A stretch of DNA of 64,000 nucleotides from Peribacillus frigoritolerans (GTDB lineage: Bacteria; Bacillota; Bacilli; Bacillales; DSM-1321): NCBI RefSeq assembly GCF_040250305.1, contig NZ_CP158190.1, positions 2,946,001 to 3,010,000 on the forward strand, given 5' to 3'. Below are positions 9,356-18,944 of this stretch, piece after piece. Each line of letters opens with the position of its first letter. Within the stretch, counting starts at the first letter, position 1. A program made the translations under genes and the position numbers. The notes under the pieces were generated by a model that made no database searches, was not told the origin of the DNA, and saw nothing but the letters and a program-made list of their open reading frames with translations.

Positions 9356-10312
9356 ATGCCAAAAAGGAAACTCATAATAAGCCAAAATTTGAATGAGATC
9401 TTACTACAGAAAATTAAAGAATTGGTTCCCGAGTGGACGGTTATCACCGGAAGATCTCCGGAAGTATGGAGAGATCATATAGCCGATGCTGAAGTGATTG
9501 CAGGCTGGAAAGCGGAAATGTCTGTATCGATTGATGCAAGCAAAGTAAAGTGGATCCAGACATGGAGCGCCGGAGTGAATGCTTTACCCCTGGAAAATTT
9601 AGAACAAAAGAATGTTCAGATTACAACTGCAAACGGTGTTCATGCGTATCCCATTTCAGAGACTATTTTTGCGTTAATGCTTGCCTTAACAAGAAAAGTA
9701 GATACATATATTAAACAACAGCAGACAAAGACTTGGCATCACGCACATATGAAGCAGGAAATTCATGAAAAGACCATAGGAATCATCGGTGTCGGAAAAA
9801 TCGGAAAGGAAACCGCAAAAATTGCCAAGGCTTTTGGCATGACCGTATTAGGAATGCGCCATTCCGATAAATCAGAAGAATTTGTCGATGAGATGTTCAC
9901 ACAAGAACATTTGAATGATCTTCTTCCTAGATGTGATTATATTGTCGTGACATTACCTTTGACCCCAGAAACAAGAAATATGTTCGGGAAAAAGGAATTC
10001 AGGTTAATGAAGCGCTCCGCTTTTTTCATTAATATTGGAAGGGGAAACCTCGTCATTCAAAACGAATTGATTCAAGTGCTTAAGGACAAAGATATTGCAG
10101 GTGCTGGTCTTGATGTGTTTGAAACTGAGCCACTTCCTGAGAATAGCCCATTATGGGAGCTGGACAATGTAATCATCACGCCGCACACATCCGGAAATAC
10201 GGAATTTTACGACCAAAGGCTCATTCATGATATTTTCATGCCGAATTTAAAGAACTATCTAAATGGTAAAACACCTTCAACAAATTTACTTGATTACAAA
10301 AAGGGGTACTAA
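9356..10312 (+). CDS. D-2-hydroxyacid dehydrogenase
   Basis: 318-aa NAD(P)-dependent D-isomer-specific 2-hydroxyacid dehydrogenase. The N-terminal catalytic domain is followed by a Rossmann domain (GIIGVGKIGKETAKIAKAFG), the FINIGRGNLV arginine motif, GAGLDVFETEPLP with the catalytic Glu, and the catalytic His in NVIITPHTSGNT. It reduces a 2-keto acid (glyoxylate, hydroxypyruvate or similar) or performs the reverse reaction; substrate not determinable. ATG 9356 has a strong CAGGAGGT (9343-9350) upstream, so the in-frame TTG at 9299 is not used. Lacks the ACT domain of SerA. Confidence 0.8.
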   Translation: MPKRKLIISQNLNEILLQKIKELVPEWTVITGRSPEVWRDHIADAEVIAGWKAEMSVSIDASKVKWIQTWSAGVNALPLENLEQKNVQITTANGVHAYPISETIFALMLALTRKVDTYIKQQQTKTWHHAHMKQEIHEKTIGIIGVGKIGKETAKIAKAFGMTVLGMRHSDKSEEFVDEMFTQEHLNDLLPRCDYIVVTLPLTPETRNMFGKKEFRLMKRSAFFINIGRGNLVIQNELIQVLKDKDIAGAGLDVFETEPLPENSPLWELDNVIITPHTSGNTEFYDQRLIHDIFMPNLKNYLNGKTPSTNLLDYKKGY

Positions 10313-10340
10313 GAATGGTTCATTGAATGCGTACATAAAT

Positions 10341-10416
10341 AATCTTCCCATGTTAGCTTGCAGATTCCGACATTATCTGTTATATTTAATAAGAATTATT
10401 TTTGTTCGGGAAGATT
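10341..10416. repeat. Inverted repeat flanking the csp promoter
   Basis: AATCTTCCC (10341-10349) and its exact complement GGGAAGATT (10408-10416) bracket the predicted csp promoter. The 9-bp arms are separated by 58 nt. Function unknown. Confidence 0.4.
10358..10386 (+). promoter_or_regulatory. Predicted sigma-A promoter of cspC
   Basis: TTGCAG, 17 nt, TATATT. This predicts a leader of about 100 nt before the cspC start, in line with the long structured leaders usual for cold-shock genes. Confidence 0.45.
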
Positions 10417-10496
10417 GATAAGTGAAAAACTTTTCGTCTAATGATTGAGCAAGGGTAGTAACACAATGTGTGGATTCACACTAGGAGGCAACAACA

Positions 10497-10697
10497 ATGG
10501 AACAAGGTAAAGTAAAATGGTTTAACGCAGAAAAAGGATTTGGCTTCATCGAACGCGAAAACGGAGACGATGTATTCGTACATTTCTCAGCTATCCAAAG
10601 CGAAGGATTCAAATCATTAGACGAAGGTCAAGAAGTTACTTTTGAAGTTGAGCAAGGTCAACGTGGACCCCAAGCTACTAACGTTCAAAAAGCATAA
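10497..10697 (+). CDS. cspC: Cold-shock protein CspC
   Basis: 66-aa single cold-shock domain (five-stranded OB-fold) with RNP1 KGFGFIE and RNP2 VFVHFSAI, and aromatic residues on the nucleic-acid face. Single-stranded RNA/DNA binding chaperone. The segment [20 protein letters not shown] and the ending NVQKA are closest to B. subtilis CspC among its three paralogs, from memory of those sequences. Ribosome binding site CTAGGAGG. Preceded by a leader of roughly 100 nt and followed by a terminator, so monocistronic. Confidence 0.92.
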   Translation: MEQGKVKWFNAEKGFGFIERENGDDVFVHFSAIQSEGFKSLDEGQEVTFEVEQGQRGPQATNVQKA

Positions 10698-10718
10698 TTT
10701 TAAATACAATATATAACG

Positions 10719-10746
10719 GACCCTACTTGTAGGGTCTGTTTTTTTG
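10719..10746 (+). terminator. Terminator after cspC
   Basis: GGACCCTA-CTTG-TAGGGTCT stem followed by GTTTTTTTT. Confidence 0.85.
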
Positions 10747-10763
10747 ATTAAAAAAGCAATCAT

Positions 10764-10791
10764 AAAAAAACCCTATTCACGGGGAATAGGG
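10764..10791 (-). terminator. Terminator of the enoyl-CoA hydratase-like gene
   Basis: CCCTATTCcccGTGAATAGGG-type stem followed on the minus strand by TTTTTTTA. Confidence 0.75.
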
Positions 10792-10915
10792 AACATGAAA
10801 CAAGTTTAGTAAATGGTAAACCCAGTATAACACACTAAGAATAGAAACCCTAATTTATCCGAAAAGTAAAAATTATCACGCACTTCCCCTGGTTTCCCTG
10901 GCCCATTCCACTCAA

Positions 10916-11770
10916 TCATTTCTTATCCGCTTCATATGTTCGATCCGTTCCCCAAGGATAAAACGGAGGCATATCACTACTGCTTTTCATCTTGAAATCA
11001 GCTTTCCTTTTTTCGAGGAAAGCTTCGATCCCTTCTAGTGCATCCGCTTGTTTTCCGGTCCAATGAATCATTTTCGATTCTATTTTGTGTGATTCAACAG
11101 GATGGTTTGCACCGAGCATGGTCCACATTAATTGCCGGGATAACGTCACAGAAACGGAAGATGTATTTTCCGCAATATCTGTTGCAATTTCCATTGCAGC
11201 AGACATCAATTCGTTTGGCTCGACGATCTTGTTTACCAACCTTCCCTCATATGCTTCACTGGCCGAAATCATCCTGCCGGTAAAAATCCATTCGGAAGCT
11301 TTGCCCATTCCGACAAGCCTGGGTAAGAACCAGCCGCTGCATGCCTCCATCGTTATCCCCCGCCTCGCAAATACAAAACCCATTTTTGCATCTGTTGAAG
11401 CGATTCTAATGTCCATGGGCAAAGTCATTGTTATCCCAATCCCGACTGCCGCTCCATTAATGGCCGCTATAATAGGTTTCTTCATCTCGAAAATCCGTAA
11501 TGACAACATTCCCCCTGCATCGCGATATTCAACCAGAGGAGTGTGATCCATAAAGGTTTCTGCGCCTTTTTCCAAGTCCATTCCAGCACAAAATGCATCC
11601 CCTGCGCCAGTTAAAATGACGGCTCGTACGTCATCATTTTCATCCGCTTCATTAAAAGCGTGAATCATCTCCTCACACATCTTTTCATTGAAAGCGTTCA
11701 TTCTCTCAGGACGATTCAGAGTAACAATCATGACACGATCGACGATTTCACTAGTTATCGTGGAATACAA
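10916..11770 (-). CDS. Enoyl-CoA hydratase/isomerase (crotonase) family protein
   Basis: 284 aa, crotonase fold. Oxyanion-hole and CoA-binding segments are visible: LNRPERMNAFNEKM, DAFCAGMDLEKG and AAINGAAVGIGITMTLPMDIRIAS. The position where hydratases carry the first catalytic Glu reads AAVGIG, and FARRGITMEACSGWFLPRL carries a Glu in the second block. Typical crotonases of about 260 aa are slightly shorter; the extra C-terminus (KMKSSSDMPPFYPWGTDR) is seen in actinobacterial-type EchA proteins. The start is TTG after GGAGGGACTGTTA. Monocistronic. Hydratase, isomerase or other crotonase chemistry cannot be separated. Confidence 0.75.
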   Translation of the reverse strand: MYSTITSEIVDRVMIVTLNRPERMNAFNEKMCEEMIHAFNEADENDDVRAVILTGAGDAFCAGMDLEKGAETFMDHTPLVEYRDAGGMLSLRIFEMKKPIIAAINGAAVGIGITMTLPMDIRIASTDAKMGFVFARRGITMEACSGWFLPRLVGMGKASEWIFTGRMISASEAYEGRLVNKIVEPNELMSAAMEIATDIAENTSSVSVTLSRQLMWTMLGANHPVESHKIESKMIHWTGKQADALEGIEAFLEKRKADFKMKSSSDMPPFYPWGTDRTYEADKK

Positions 11771-11938
11771 TAACAGTCCCTCCTTCTCTCACAAATTGAA
11801 ACATTCAACAGAATTTAATATTTACATATAATTACATATTATATGTTTTATTTTCAGATTCCTAGTTTTTTATTTTGACATACTGATAAATAATTTGATA
11901 ATCGTTTCTATTCTAAAAATATTTTACATAAATGTGTA

Positions 11939-11974
11939 AAAAAAGACCAGTCGCAAATGCAACTGGTTTTTTGT
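11939..11974 (-). terminator. Terminator of the opp operon
   Basis: ACCAGTTGC-ATTT-GCGACTGGT stem followed by CTTTTTTT on the minus strand, immediately after the oppF stop; the plus-strand side also has a T-tract. Confidence 0.88.
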
Positions 11975-12967
11975 TTACCAATATAAATGACAAGCAACGA
12001 AATGCCCTGGTTTTTGTTCTTTCCATTCAGGTACAGCACTGGAGCATATCTCCATCGCCTTAGGGCAGCGAGTCCGAAATACACAGCCGCTCGGCGGATT
12101 GATCGGACTTGGTACATCGCCTTTAAGGACGATTCTTTCCCGTTTAATAGTCGGGTCTGGTATCGGCACTGCGGATAGCAAGGCCTGTGTATATGGGTGT
12201 AGCGGATCTTTCGTTAAAGAATCACTATCCGAAAGTTCCATCATCCTTCCAAGGTACATGACTAAAATGCGATCTGAAATATACTTGACCATCGATAAAT
12301 CATGCGCGATGAATAAATAAGTCAATCCCATTTCTTTTTGTAGCTCTTTTAATAAATTGACCACTTGGGCCTGTATCGAAACATCCAAGGCAGAAATTGG
12401 TTCATCACAAACAATGAATTTAGGATTTAGGGCCAACGCCCTTGCAATTCCAATCCGTTGGCGTTGTCCACCACTGAATTCATGCGGAAAACGAGTGATA
12501 TGTTCGGGACTTAAACCAACCAGCTTTAACAGGTCTTCCACCCGTTTTCTTCGTTCTTTACCTTTTGAAATCCCATGAATGGCAAGTGGTTCCCCTATTA
12601 ATTCCTCCACCTTCATCCTTGGATTCAAGGATGCGTAAGGATCTTGGAAAATCATTTGTATTTCACGGCGGATATGTGACATTTCCCCGGGTTTGTAATC
12701 GAAAATATTTTTCCCCTGAAAAAGAACTTCTCCATCTGTCGGTTCATATAATCGAGTGATTGTACGACCTGCAGTCGACTTACCGCAACCGCTTTCCCCA
12801 ACAAGTCCGACAGTTTCCCCTGGATAGATTTTGAGATCCAAACCATCTACCGCTTTCAGCGATTGAGAACCAATAGGAAAATGCTTCTTCAGATTCTTTA
12901 TTTCAACAAGAGGAGAATTTTCGTTGTCTGTCTTTTCTTTTACGGCCTTATTTTTCAGTGAAACCAT
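11975..12967 (-). CDS. oppF: Oligopeptide ABC transporter ATP-binding protein OppF
   Basis: 330 aa. Walker A GESGCGKS, signature [17 protein letters not shown], Walker [14 protein letters not shown]-loop [10 protein letters not shown]. The C-terminal oligopeptide/dipeptide domain has the four-cysteine pattern [14 protein letters not shown]...VACHLYW. Second ATPase of the peptide importer. ATG 12967 follows AAAGGAGGAGAAACA; the seven-residue in-frame extension is not used. Last gene of oppABCDF, 13 nt after oppD, and closed by a terminator. Confidence 0.9.
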   Translation of the reverse strand: MVSLKNKAVKEKTDNENSPLVEIKNLKKHFPIGSQSLKAVDGLDLKIYPGETVGLVGESGCGKSTAGRTITRLYEPTDGEVLFQGKNIFDYKPGEMSHIRREIQMIFQDPYASLNPRMKVEELIGEPLAIHGISKGKERRKRVEDLLKLVGLSPEHITRFPHEFSGGQRQRIGIARALALNPKFIVCDEPISALDVSIQAQVVNLLKELQKEMGLTYLFIAHDLSMVKYISDRILVMYLGRMMELSDSDSLTKDPLHPYTQALLSAVPIPDPTIKRERIVLKGDVPSPINPPSGCVFRTRCPKAMEICSSAVPEWKEQKPGHFVACHLYW

Positions 12968-12980
12968 TGTTTCTCCTCCT

Positions 12981-13997
12981 TTATACATTAGTCGGTGCTT
13001 GTACCTGTGCTGCCTTGGCCATCGGGTGGTGCAGCCAGCATGCGGCTGTCTGACCTTCTTCCACTACTTCAAGCTCCGGATCATGGTCTTTGCACACTTT
13101 CATTGCTGATTCACATCTTGGGTAAAATGGGCATCCTTTTGGCGGATCCAATAAATCCGGTGGTGAACCGATAATCGGAACCAACGGAGCCGTTTTTTCC
13201 ATATCCAGCCTTGGCACCGTTTTAAGCAGACCTCTTGTATATGGATGCTGCGGGTTTGAAAATATAGCCTCTACCGTACCCGTCTCAACAACCTTGCCTG
13301 CATACATGACGACTACCCGTTCACAAGTTTCCGCAACCACACCTAAATCATGAGTGATTAAAATGATGGAAGTATCCATTCTTCGTTGGATATCTTTCAT
13401 CAGTTCCAAAATTTGCGCTTGTATCGTTACATCCAATGCAGTTGTAGGTTCATCGGCAATCAGTAATTTCGGTTCACAAGCAAGGGCCATCGCTATCATT
13501 GCCCTTTGGCGCATACCACCTGAAAACTCATGCGGATATTGCTGCATCCTTTTTTCAGGCTGTGGAATACCTACCAGTTTCAGTGTTTCCAACGCCCGTT
13601 CGTATGCATCATTTCGGGACATGTTTTTATTATGCTTTAAAATGCCTTCCATGATCTGGCTGCCGATTTTTGTCGTTGGATTGAGCGAAGTCATCGGATC
13701 CTGGAAAATCATGCTGATTTCATTTCCACGAATCTTCTGCATTTCCTTTTCACTCATTTTAAGAAGGTCTTTACCCCCAAAGTTTATCGACCCTTTTCCA
13801 TACTCTGCTGGGGGTGTTTCCAATAATCTCATGATAGATTTCGCTGTAACACTTTTGCCGCATCCGGACTCCCCAACAATCGCAACGGCTTCCCCTTTTT
13901 TCACGTCAAAATTCACACCGCGAACCGCTTGCACTTTTCCTGCATAAGTATGGAAGGTGATTTGTAAATCGTTGACTTCTAATAGGTTCTCCATCAT
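12981..13997 (-). CDS. oppD: Oligopeptide ABC transporter ATP-binding protein OppD
   Basis: 338 aa. Walker [10 protein letters not shown], signature [17 protein letters not shown], Walker [14 protein letters not shown]-loop [10 protein letters not shown], then the C-terminal domain with [14 protein letters not shown]...TAACWLHH. Energises peptide uptake with OppF. Two adjacent ATG codons (13997, 13994) follow AGGAGGGACG; the second has the better spacing, so the true start may be three nt shorter. Fourth gene of the operon. Confidence 0.9.
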   Translation of the reverse strand: MMENLLEVNDLQITFHTYAGKVQAVRGVNFDVKKGEAVAIVGESGCGKSVTAKSIMRLLETPPAEYGKGSINFGGKDLLKMSEKEMQKIRGNEISMIFQDPMTSLNPTTKIGSQIMEGILKHNKNMSRNDAYERALETLKLVGIPQPEKRMQQYPHEFSGGMRQRAMIAMALACEPKLLIADEPTTALDVTIQAQILELMKDIQRRMDTSIILITHDLGVVAETCERVVVMYAGKVVETGTVEAIFSNPQHPYTRGLLKTVPRLDMEKTAPLVPIIGSPPDLLDPPKGCPFYPRCESAMKVCKDHDPELEVVEEGQTAACWLHHPMAKAAQVQAPTNV

Positions 13998-14042
13998 CGT
14001 CCCTCCTATTCTAGTAATATCACATCATTATGTTAGGACTCA

Positions 14043-14972
14043 TTATTTCCGTAGTTTTGGATCTAAGGCATCCTGCAATCCGTCACCAGCCACATTGAAC
14101 GCGAACATCGTTAAGGAAATCAATATTGCCGGAATTAAAAGTTGATAGAAATTCCCTACCAGAATGCTTCCCAGTGCATCACTTGTCAATGTTCCCCAGC
14201 TTGCCTGAGGTGCCGGAACTCCCAGTCCCAAAAAGCTAAGTGTAGCTTCGGCAAAAATGGCAGTAGGTACAGTCAACGTTAAATTGACAAGGATCGGTCC
14301 CATTGTATTTGGAATCATGTGTTTTCTTAAAGTCCAGCTCGTATTGGCTCCAGAGATTGTTGCAGCATGGATATATTCATTCTCTTTCAGTTGTAAAACC
14401 TGTCCCCGTACCAGTCGCGCCATTGGAATCCACCCCGTAATCGACATTGCAATGATGATTGGCAGAATACCAGGTTTTAATACGACCATCATTAAAATAA
14501 CCATCAATAGGTAGGGAATCGCATAGATCACCTCAGCGAAACGCATCATGATATTATCCGTGCGTCCACCGCGAATGGCTGAAATCCCGCCATAAAGGAC
14601 ACCAATTAAAAAGTCAATCAACGCGGCCATCAATCCAATGAACAAGGATATCCTCGCACCATACCAAGCTCGCGTAAATAGATCCCTTCCTGATGAATCC
14701 GTTCCAAACCAATGCTCGCTATTTGGGCTAAGATTCTTTTTCTCGAAATCTTGTCCATAATAAGTATATCCGTTAATGTACGGACCAAAAATCGCCATCA
14801 AGACCAAGAGGATTATAAGAATAAATCCAGTCATGGCCAGCTTATTTTCTTTAAATCGACGCCAGACGTCAGACCAATATGAAACTGTAGGTCTTGCTAT
14901 TTTTTCAGCTTCCTTAAAGTTGCCTTCGGCGGGTTGAAACATATCTTCGGTTAAATGCACTTTATCTGCCAT
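14043..14972 (-). CDS. oppC: Oligopeptide ABC transporter permease OppC
   Basis: 309 aa. Soluble N-terminus (about 45 aa), then the OppC_N transmembrane segment (AMTGFILIILLVLMAIFGPY), and the BPD_transp_1 domain with about five further helices and the EAA loop (EYIHAATISGANTSWTLRKHMIPN). Inner-membrane half of the peptide channel. Its ATG overlaps the oppB stop codon by one nt (TAATG), so the two are translationally coupled. Confidence 0.9.
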   Translation of the reverse strand: MADKVHLTEDMFQPAEGNFKEAEKIARPTVSYWSDVWRRFKENKLAMTGFILIILLVLMAIFGPYINGYTYYGQDFEKKNLSPNSEHWFGTDSSGRDLFTRAWYGARISLFIGLMAALIDFLIGVLYGGISAIRGGRTDNIMMRFAEVIYAIPYLLMVILMMVVLKPGILPIIIAMSITGWIPMARLVRGQVLQLKENEYIHAATISGANTSWTLRKHMIPNTMGPILVNLTLTVPTAIFAEATLSFLGLGVPAPQASWGTLTSDALGSILVGNFYQLLIPAILISLTMFAFNVAGDGLQDALDPKLRK

Positions 14973-15901
14973 TATTTCTTCTCCCCCGTCACTTTAATTC
15001 TAGGATCAATCAACGTATAGGCTATATCAACGATGAATATCAATAGAATAAGCACCGCACTATACACAATTGTGGAACCAAGAATCACCGGGTAGTCCCT
15101 GTTGGATATTCCCTTTACGAACATATCTCCCATGCCAGGAATACCAAAAATACGTTCAATGATGAAGCTTCCTGTCACGATATTAGCCGTAAGGATGCCC
15201 AGAACCGTGATAATCGGCAATAACGCATTCCGAATCGCATGTTTGATTATGACACCGCTCCGTTTCAATCCTTTGGCTTTTGCTGTCAAAATGTAATCCT
15301 GCCCCATTACTTCAAGCATGCTTGTCCGCATCAGTCTCGCGATGAAAGCAAGCGGCATCATGGAAAGGGCAATGGATGGTAAAATGGTATGCTGCCATGT
15401 CGCCCATGTAGCAACAGGGAATATATTCCATTTAATTGCAAAATAATTGATTAAAATAGTCGCCAGGATAAAGTTAGGAACGGAAATTCCTACGATGGCA
15501 ATGATCATTGATAAATAGTCGGGCCATTTATTTCTTTTCAGTGATGCCACGACACCCAAAATGAGCCCAAAGAAGATGGCAATCACCAAAGCTTGTGCCC
15601 CTAAGTGCAATGACACCGGAAACCCCTTCAAAATGTAATCATTCACGGAAATGGATGAAGATTTCAATGAAGGACCAAAATCAAATTGAACGACTTCCAA
15701 TAAATAATTCCCATATTGGGTCAACAACGGCTTGTCCAATCCATAGTGGACTTGAAGGTTTTCATAAACAGCAGGAGGCATGGCTCCTTCTTTTGCAAAT
15801 GGATTTCCCGGAATCGTATGCATTATGATGAACGTTAATGTAATAACAGCCCATAAAGTAATAATCGCCCATTTAAAACGGTTTAATGTATATCTCAACA
15901 T
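14972..15901 (-). CDS. oppB: Oligopeptide ABC transporter permease OppB
   Basis: 309 aa. N-terminal helix (WAIITLWAVITLTFIIMHTIPG), then a BPD_transp_1 domain with the EAA loop QDYILTAKAKGLKRSGVIIKHAIRN and typical C-terminus DIAYTLIDPRIKV. Pairs with OppC. The in-frame extension to 15919 is rejected because TTGGGGTGATT is the ribosome binding site for ATG 15901. Separated from oppA by 133 nt with a hairpin. Confidence 0.9.
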   Translation of the reverse strand: MLRYTLNRFKWAIITLWAVITLTFIIMHTIPGNPFAKEGAMPPAVYENLQVHYGLDKPLLTQYGNYLLEVVQFDFGPSLKSSSISVNDYILKGFPVSLHLGAQALVIAIFFGLILGVVASLKRNKWPDYLSMIIAIVGISVPNFILATILINYFAIKWNIFPVATWATWQHTILPSIALSMMPLAFIARLMRTSMLEVMGQDYILTAKAKGLKRSGVIIKHAIRNALLPIITVLGILTANIVTGSFIIERIFGIPGMGDMFVKGISNRDYPVILGSTIVYSAVLILLIFIVDIAYTLIDPRIKVTGEKK

Positions 15902-15987
15902 GGTAATCACCCCAATCATCGATTTTCTAAGAAGTTGAAAACGGAAATGAATTCATGAAATATTCAAATTCGCAATTGAAAAATGGA

Positions 15988-16009
15988 GTATGTCCTTAAT
16001 CGGACATAC
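15988..16009 (-). terminator. Hairpin between oppA and oppB (partial terminator / stabiliser)
   Basis: GTATGTCC-GATTAA-GGACATAC followed by TCCATTTTTC on the minus strand. It sits just after the oppA stop inside the operon, as expected for attenuation that leaves oppA more abundant than oppBCDF. Confidence 0.6.
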
Positions 16010-16034
16010 CTCCCATTTCACTATTATCCTTCTA

Positions 16035-17669
16035 TTATTTTTTATCCGCGTAAATAAAGTTCGGATAAGCGTTAATTGGAGCAAAAACTCCAGTAACATT
16101 CGATTTAACCATATATGGTTTTGTATAGAAGTAAACCGGAAGGATCGGCATTTCGTCAATCATGACTTTCTCTGCTTTATGCAAAGCATCCATGCGTTCT
16201 TTTGGATCCATTGTAGATTTTGCTTCTTTTAATAAATTATCATATTCTTTGTTTGACCAACCTGCATCATTATACGCGCCGTCCGTTTCCCAAAGCATGA
16301 ATGTCATCGGGTCAACATAGTCACCAACCCATCCTGCACGGGAAATTTCAAAGTCACCAGCTTTTTCACGGTCAAGCTTAACTTGGAATTCTGCATTTTC
16401 AAGTGTCACTTCAACACCCAAGTTATCGCGCCACATTCCTTGAACCGCTTCAGCAATTTTCTTGTGTGAATCTAAAGTGTTATACAAAATTGAAAACTCT
16501 GGTAATTCTTTCATGCCTTCTTCAGCAAGTCCTTCTTTTAACAATTTCTTAGCTTCGGTAACATCTTCCTTAAATAGGTTACCTGTATTTTCCTGGAAAT
16601 CTCCAGATGCATCAGGAATACCCGGAGGGACTACGCCGAAAGCAGGCTTTTGTCCGCCTTGAGCAACATTTTCGGTGATTTTTTGACGCTCGATAGCCAT
16701 TGAAAGCGCTTTCCTTACTTTAGCATTATTGAAAGGTTTCACTTCTGTATTAAAGTTGTAATAGTAAACGGCAAGTTCTTTGCCCATTTTGAATTCTTTA
16801 TCATCAGAATTGACCATTTGACCTTGAATATCCACTGGCAGTGGATAAGCGAGGTCCAATTCACCACTCTGATACATTTGCCATGCTGTATTTTCATCTT
16901 CAATTAGAGCAAAGTTAACTGCATCCAATTTGATTTTATCTTTATCGTAGTAATTTTCATTCTTTTCGATTTTCAGGCTTTCTTTATGTTTCCATTCCGT
17001 TAATTTGAACGGCCCGTTTGAAACGTGAGTTTTTGCATCCAAAGCCCATTTTGGATTTTCTTCCTGTACCTTTTTATTGATTGGATAGAAAGTATAGAAA
17101 GAAGTCAAGTCAAGGAAATATGGTGTAGGCTGTTCCAAAGTAACGACTAATGTATGTTCGTCTGTCGCTTTAACTCCTACATCCTCTTCCTTCCCTTTCT
17201 TACTGTTGTATGCTTCCCCGCCTTTAAGATAATAAAGTTGGTAAGCATAATCTGCAGCCGTTTCCGGTTTCAAAGCATATTTCCAAGCGTATTCGAAATC
17301 ATTGGCTGTAAGCGGATCTCCATTTGACCATTTCAAACCATCTTTCAATTTGAATGTCCAAGTTAATCCATCTTCACTGATTTCCCATGATTCTGCAGAA
17401 CCAGGGACGATTTTGCCTTCCTCTGTTTTCTTTGTCAGCCCCTCGAACGTATGTTCAAGAATCCATGATTCATGAGTACCTTGAGCATTTGCAGGGTGAA
17501 GCGAACCAGGTTCACTCGAATTGTTTACGTTTAATACTTTTGATCCGGATGAGTCACCCGAGCCTCCTTCTTTTTCATTCGAAGTTTCCTTCGAACCGCC
17601 GTTGCACGCCGCAAGCATAAGCATGATGGCCATAAGAAGAGCAAGCACTGAAAATTTAGACTTTTTCAA
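16035..17669 (-). CDS. oppA: Oligopeptide-binding lipoprotein OppA
   Basis: 544 aa, SBP_bac_5 family. Lipoprotein signal peptide with lipobox LMLAAC (Cys about residue 22), then a Ser/Gly/Glu-rich linker (NGGSKETSNEKEGGSGDSSG). The SBP core includes TWTFKLKDGLKWSNGDPLTANDF and MSIAIERQ-type MAIERQKI. Anchored on the outer membrane face, it delivers peptides to OppBC. The start is TTG after AGGGGGAATATTTT. First gene of oppABCDF. The 685-nt upstream region is unusually long and carries repeated motifs. Confidence 0.9.
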   Translation of the reverse strand: MKKSKFSVLALLMAIMLMLAACNGGSKETSNEKEGGSGDSSGSKVLNVNNSSEPGSLHPANAQGTHESWILEHTFEGLTKKTEEGKIVPGSAESWEISEDGLTWTFKLKDGLKWSNGDPLTANDFEYAWKYALKPETAADYAYQLYYLKGGEAYNSKKGKEEDVGVKATDEHTLVVTLEQPTPYFLDLTSFYTFYPINKKVQEENPKWALDAKTHVSNGPFKLTEWKHKESLKIEKNENYYDKDKIKLDAVNFALIEDENTAWQMYQSGELDLAYPLPVDIQGQMVNSDDKEFKMGKELAVYYYNFNTEVKPFNNAKVRKALSMAIERQKITENVAQGGQKPAFGVVPPGIPDASGDFQENTGNLFKEDVTEAKKLLKEGLAEEGMKELPEFSILYNTLDSHKKIAEAVQGMWRDNLGVEVTLENAEFQVKLDREKAGDFEISRAGWVGDYVDPMTFMLWETDGAYNDAGWSNKEYDNLLKEAKSTMDPKERMDALHKAEKVMIDEMPILPVYFYTKPYMVKSNVTGVFAPINAYPNFIYADKK

Positions 17670-18354
17670 AAAATATTCCCCCTCATCTTTAATCTTTCTT
17701 AGAATATTCCCATTTAAGAGATTATCCTTCTAACACCTATTAATCTTCCGTATAGTACATATAATGATTGCGAGGAAAAGTAGAAGCATTCATTGCAAAA
17801 ATTCACCCAAAACAATTAGCGAACCGTTTGCATAAATCTTAATTTCTACCTAAAAAAAGCAATTAATGCAGTTTACTAGGTAAAAAATCACCTTTTTTTC
17901 ACCTCGCCAAGGATACTATACCTCGAATTAAAGATGTTGAATTTTAAGTATATTACGAATAAATCAAAAAATCAATAAACCGGTGAGTACTTTTTCACAA
18001 TATAGTAATTAATTGCTAATCAATTCGATCTAGATACTAGGTAAATAGAAATGATCACCTAAAAGGACTTCCGACTTCCAGGTGTTTTTCCAAACACCTC
18101 TAAATCAGTATTCATATAGGTTCTCTCGTCTATTTATTTCTAAATATTCTAATAATTCATATCAGGTTGATTACTAAGACAACTTTCCTAGCAAACCATC
18201 CCCGCTCAAATAATATATTTTAGCAGGATAATGCATTACTTCATTAAAATATTTAGTTCTCTTTAATCATTCTCCAAATAATAGGCATTAACTATAGGGG
18301 AATAGAAATATTCCCCTATATGTACCCGTCGTTTCAATGAAAAATGACCCTTCT
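17670..18354. other. Long intergenic region upstream of oppA
   Basis: 685 nt with no convincing ORF. It should hold the opp promoter. A motif beginning ACTAGGTAAA and ending ATCACCT occurs twice (17875-17893 and 18036-18060). A perfect 8-bp hairpin AGGTGTTT-TTCC-AAACACCT lies at 18080-18099. The right end holds the terminator of the neighbouring transporter gene. I see no recognisable riboswitch. Confidence 0.5.
18293..18320 (-). terminator. Terminator of the YdcZ-type transporter gene
   Basis: TATAGGGGAATA-GAAA-TATTCCCCTATA perfect 12-bp stem just past the gene's 3' end. T-tract is weak on both strands, so it may terminate or protect the mRNA end. Confidence 0.6.
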
Positions 18355-18789
18355 TCATTTATGATTAAATAAATATAATGACACGAAAAGTAAACATATG
18401 CCTGCCACCTTTTTTGCGTCCAATGGGATGCGTACCCCTCCAAATAAACCGAAATGGTCAATGACAGCCCCGATCAGTATCTGGCCTGCGATAACCCCGA
18501 CCAATGCAGGTGCCACTCCGATCTGAGGGACAACCAATATTATAACAATGACATAAATAGCCCCTAACAGTCCGCCTATCAATTGCCATTTTGGTACAGA
18601 CGCGACCGCCGAAATATTTCCATTTCCTGCAAACAAAACAATAAATAATAAAGCGAGTGTCCCGATTCCAAATGAAATGAAAGAAGCTTCAATGACCCCC
18701 ACTTTTTTCCCTAATCCACCATTGATTTGTCCTTGTATGGCAATGGTGATGCCGCCTAGGACCGCAAGCAACGGAAATAGTATCTTCAC
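18355..18789 (-). CDS. DMT-superfamily small transporter (YdcZ/DUF606 type)
   Basis: 144 aa with about five hydrophobic helices and the family opening GGITIAIQGQINGGLGKKVG; one DMT_YdcZ unit. These half-size membrane proteins work as dimers or pairs; substrates are mostly unknown. The start is GTG after AAAAGGAG. No partner unit adjoins it. Membrane location is certain from composition, function is not. Confidence 0.72.
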   Translation of the reverse strand: MKILFPLLAVLGGITIAIQGQINGGLGKKVGVIEASFISFGIGTLALLFIVLFAGNGNISAVASVPKWQLIGGLLGAIYVIVIILVVPQIGVAPALVGVIAGQILIGAVIDHFGLFGGVRIPLDAKKVAGICLLFVSLYLFNHK

Positions 18790-18899
18790 AATGATTTTTG
18801 CTCCTTTTTATGTCCAGCCGGACTGATTAATGAATCCGCATTCCATTTTAACATGAAAAATATGTATATTGTCCTTTACTGATATAAAATCATCTGCAA

Positions 18900-18924
18900 A
18901 TAAAAAAACTGGCACTTGGGCCAG
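18900..18924 (-). terminator. Terminator of the second GNAT gene
   Basis: CTGGC-CCAAGT-GCCAG stem followed by TTTTTTTATTT on the minus strand. Confidence 0.75.
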
Positions 18925-18944
18925 CTGCAATCTTCTATATTAAA

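Noticed and set aside
16701..16714. TGAAAGCGCTTTCC, close to a cre site, inside oppA
   Set aside because: In the middle of the coding region with normal codons (about 970 nt from the start); no reason to think it acts.
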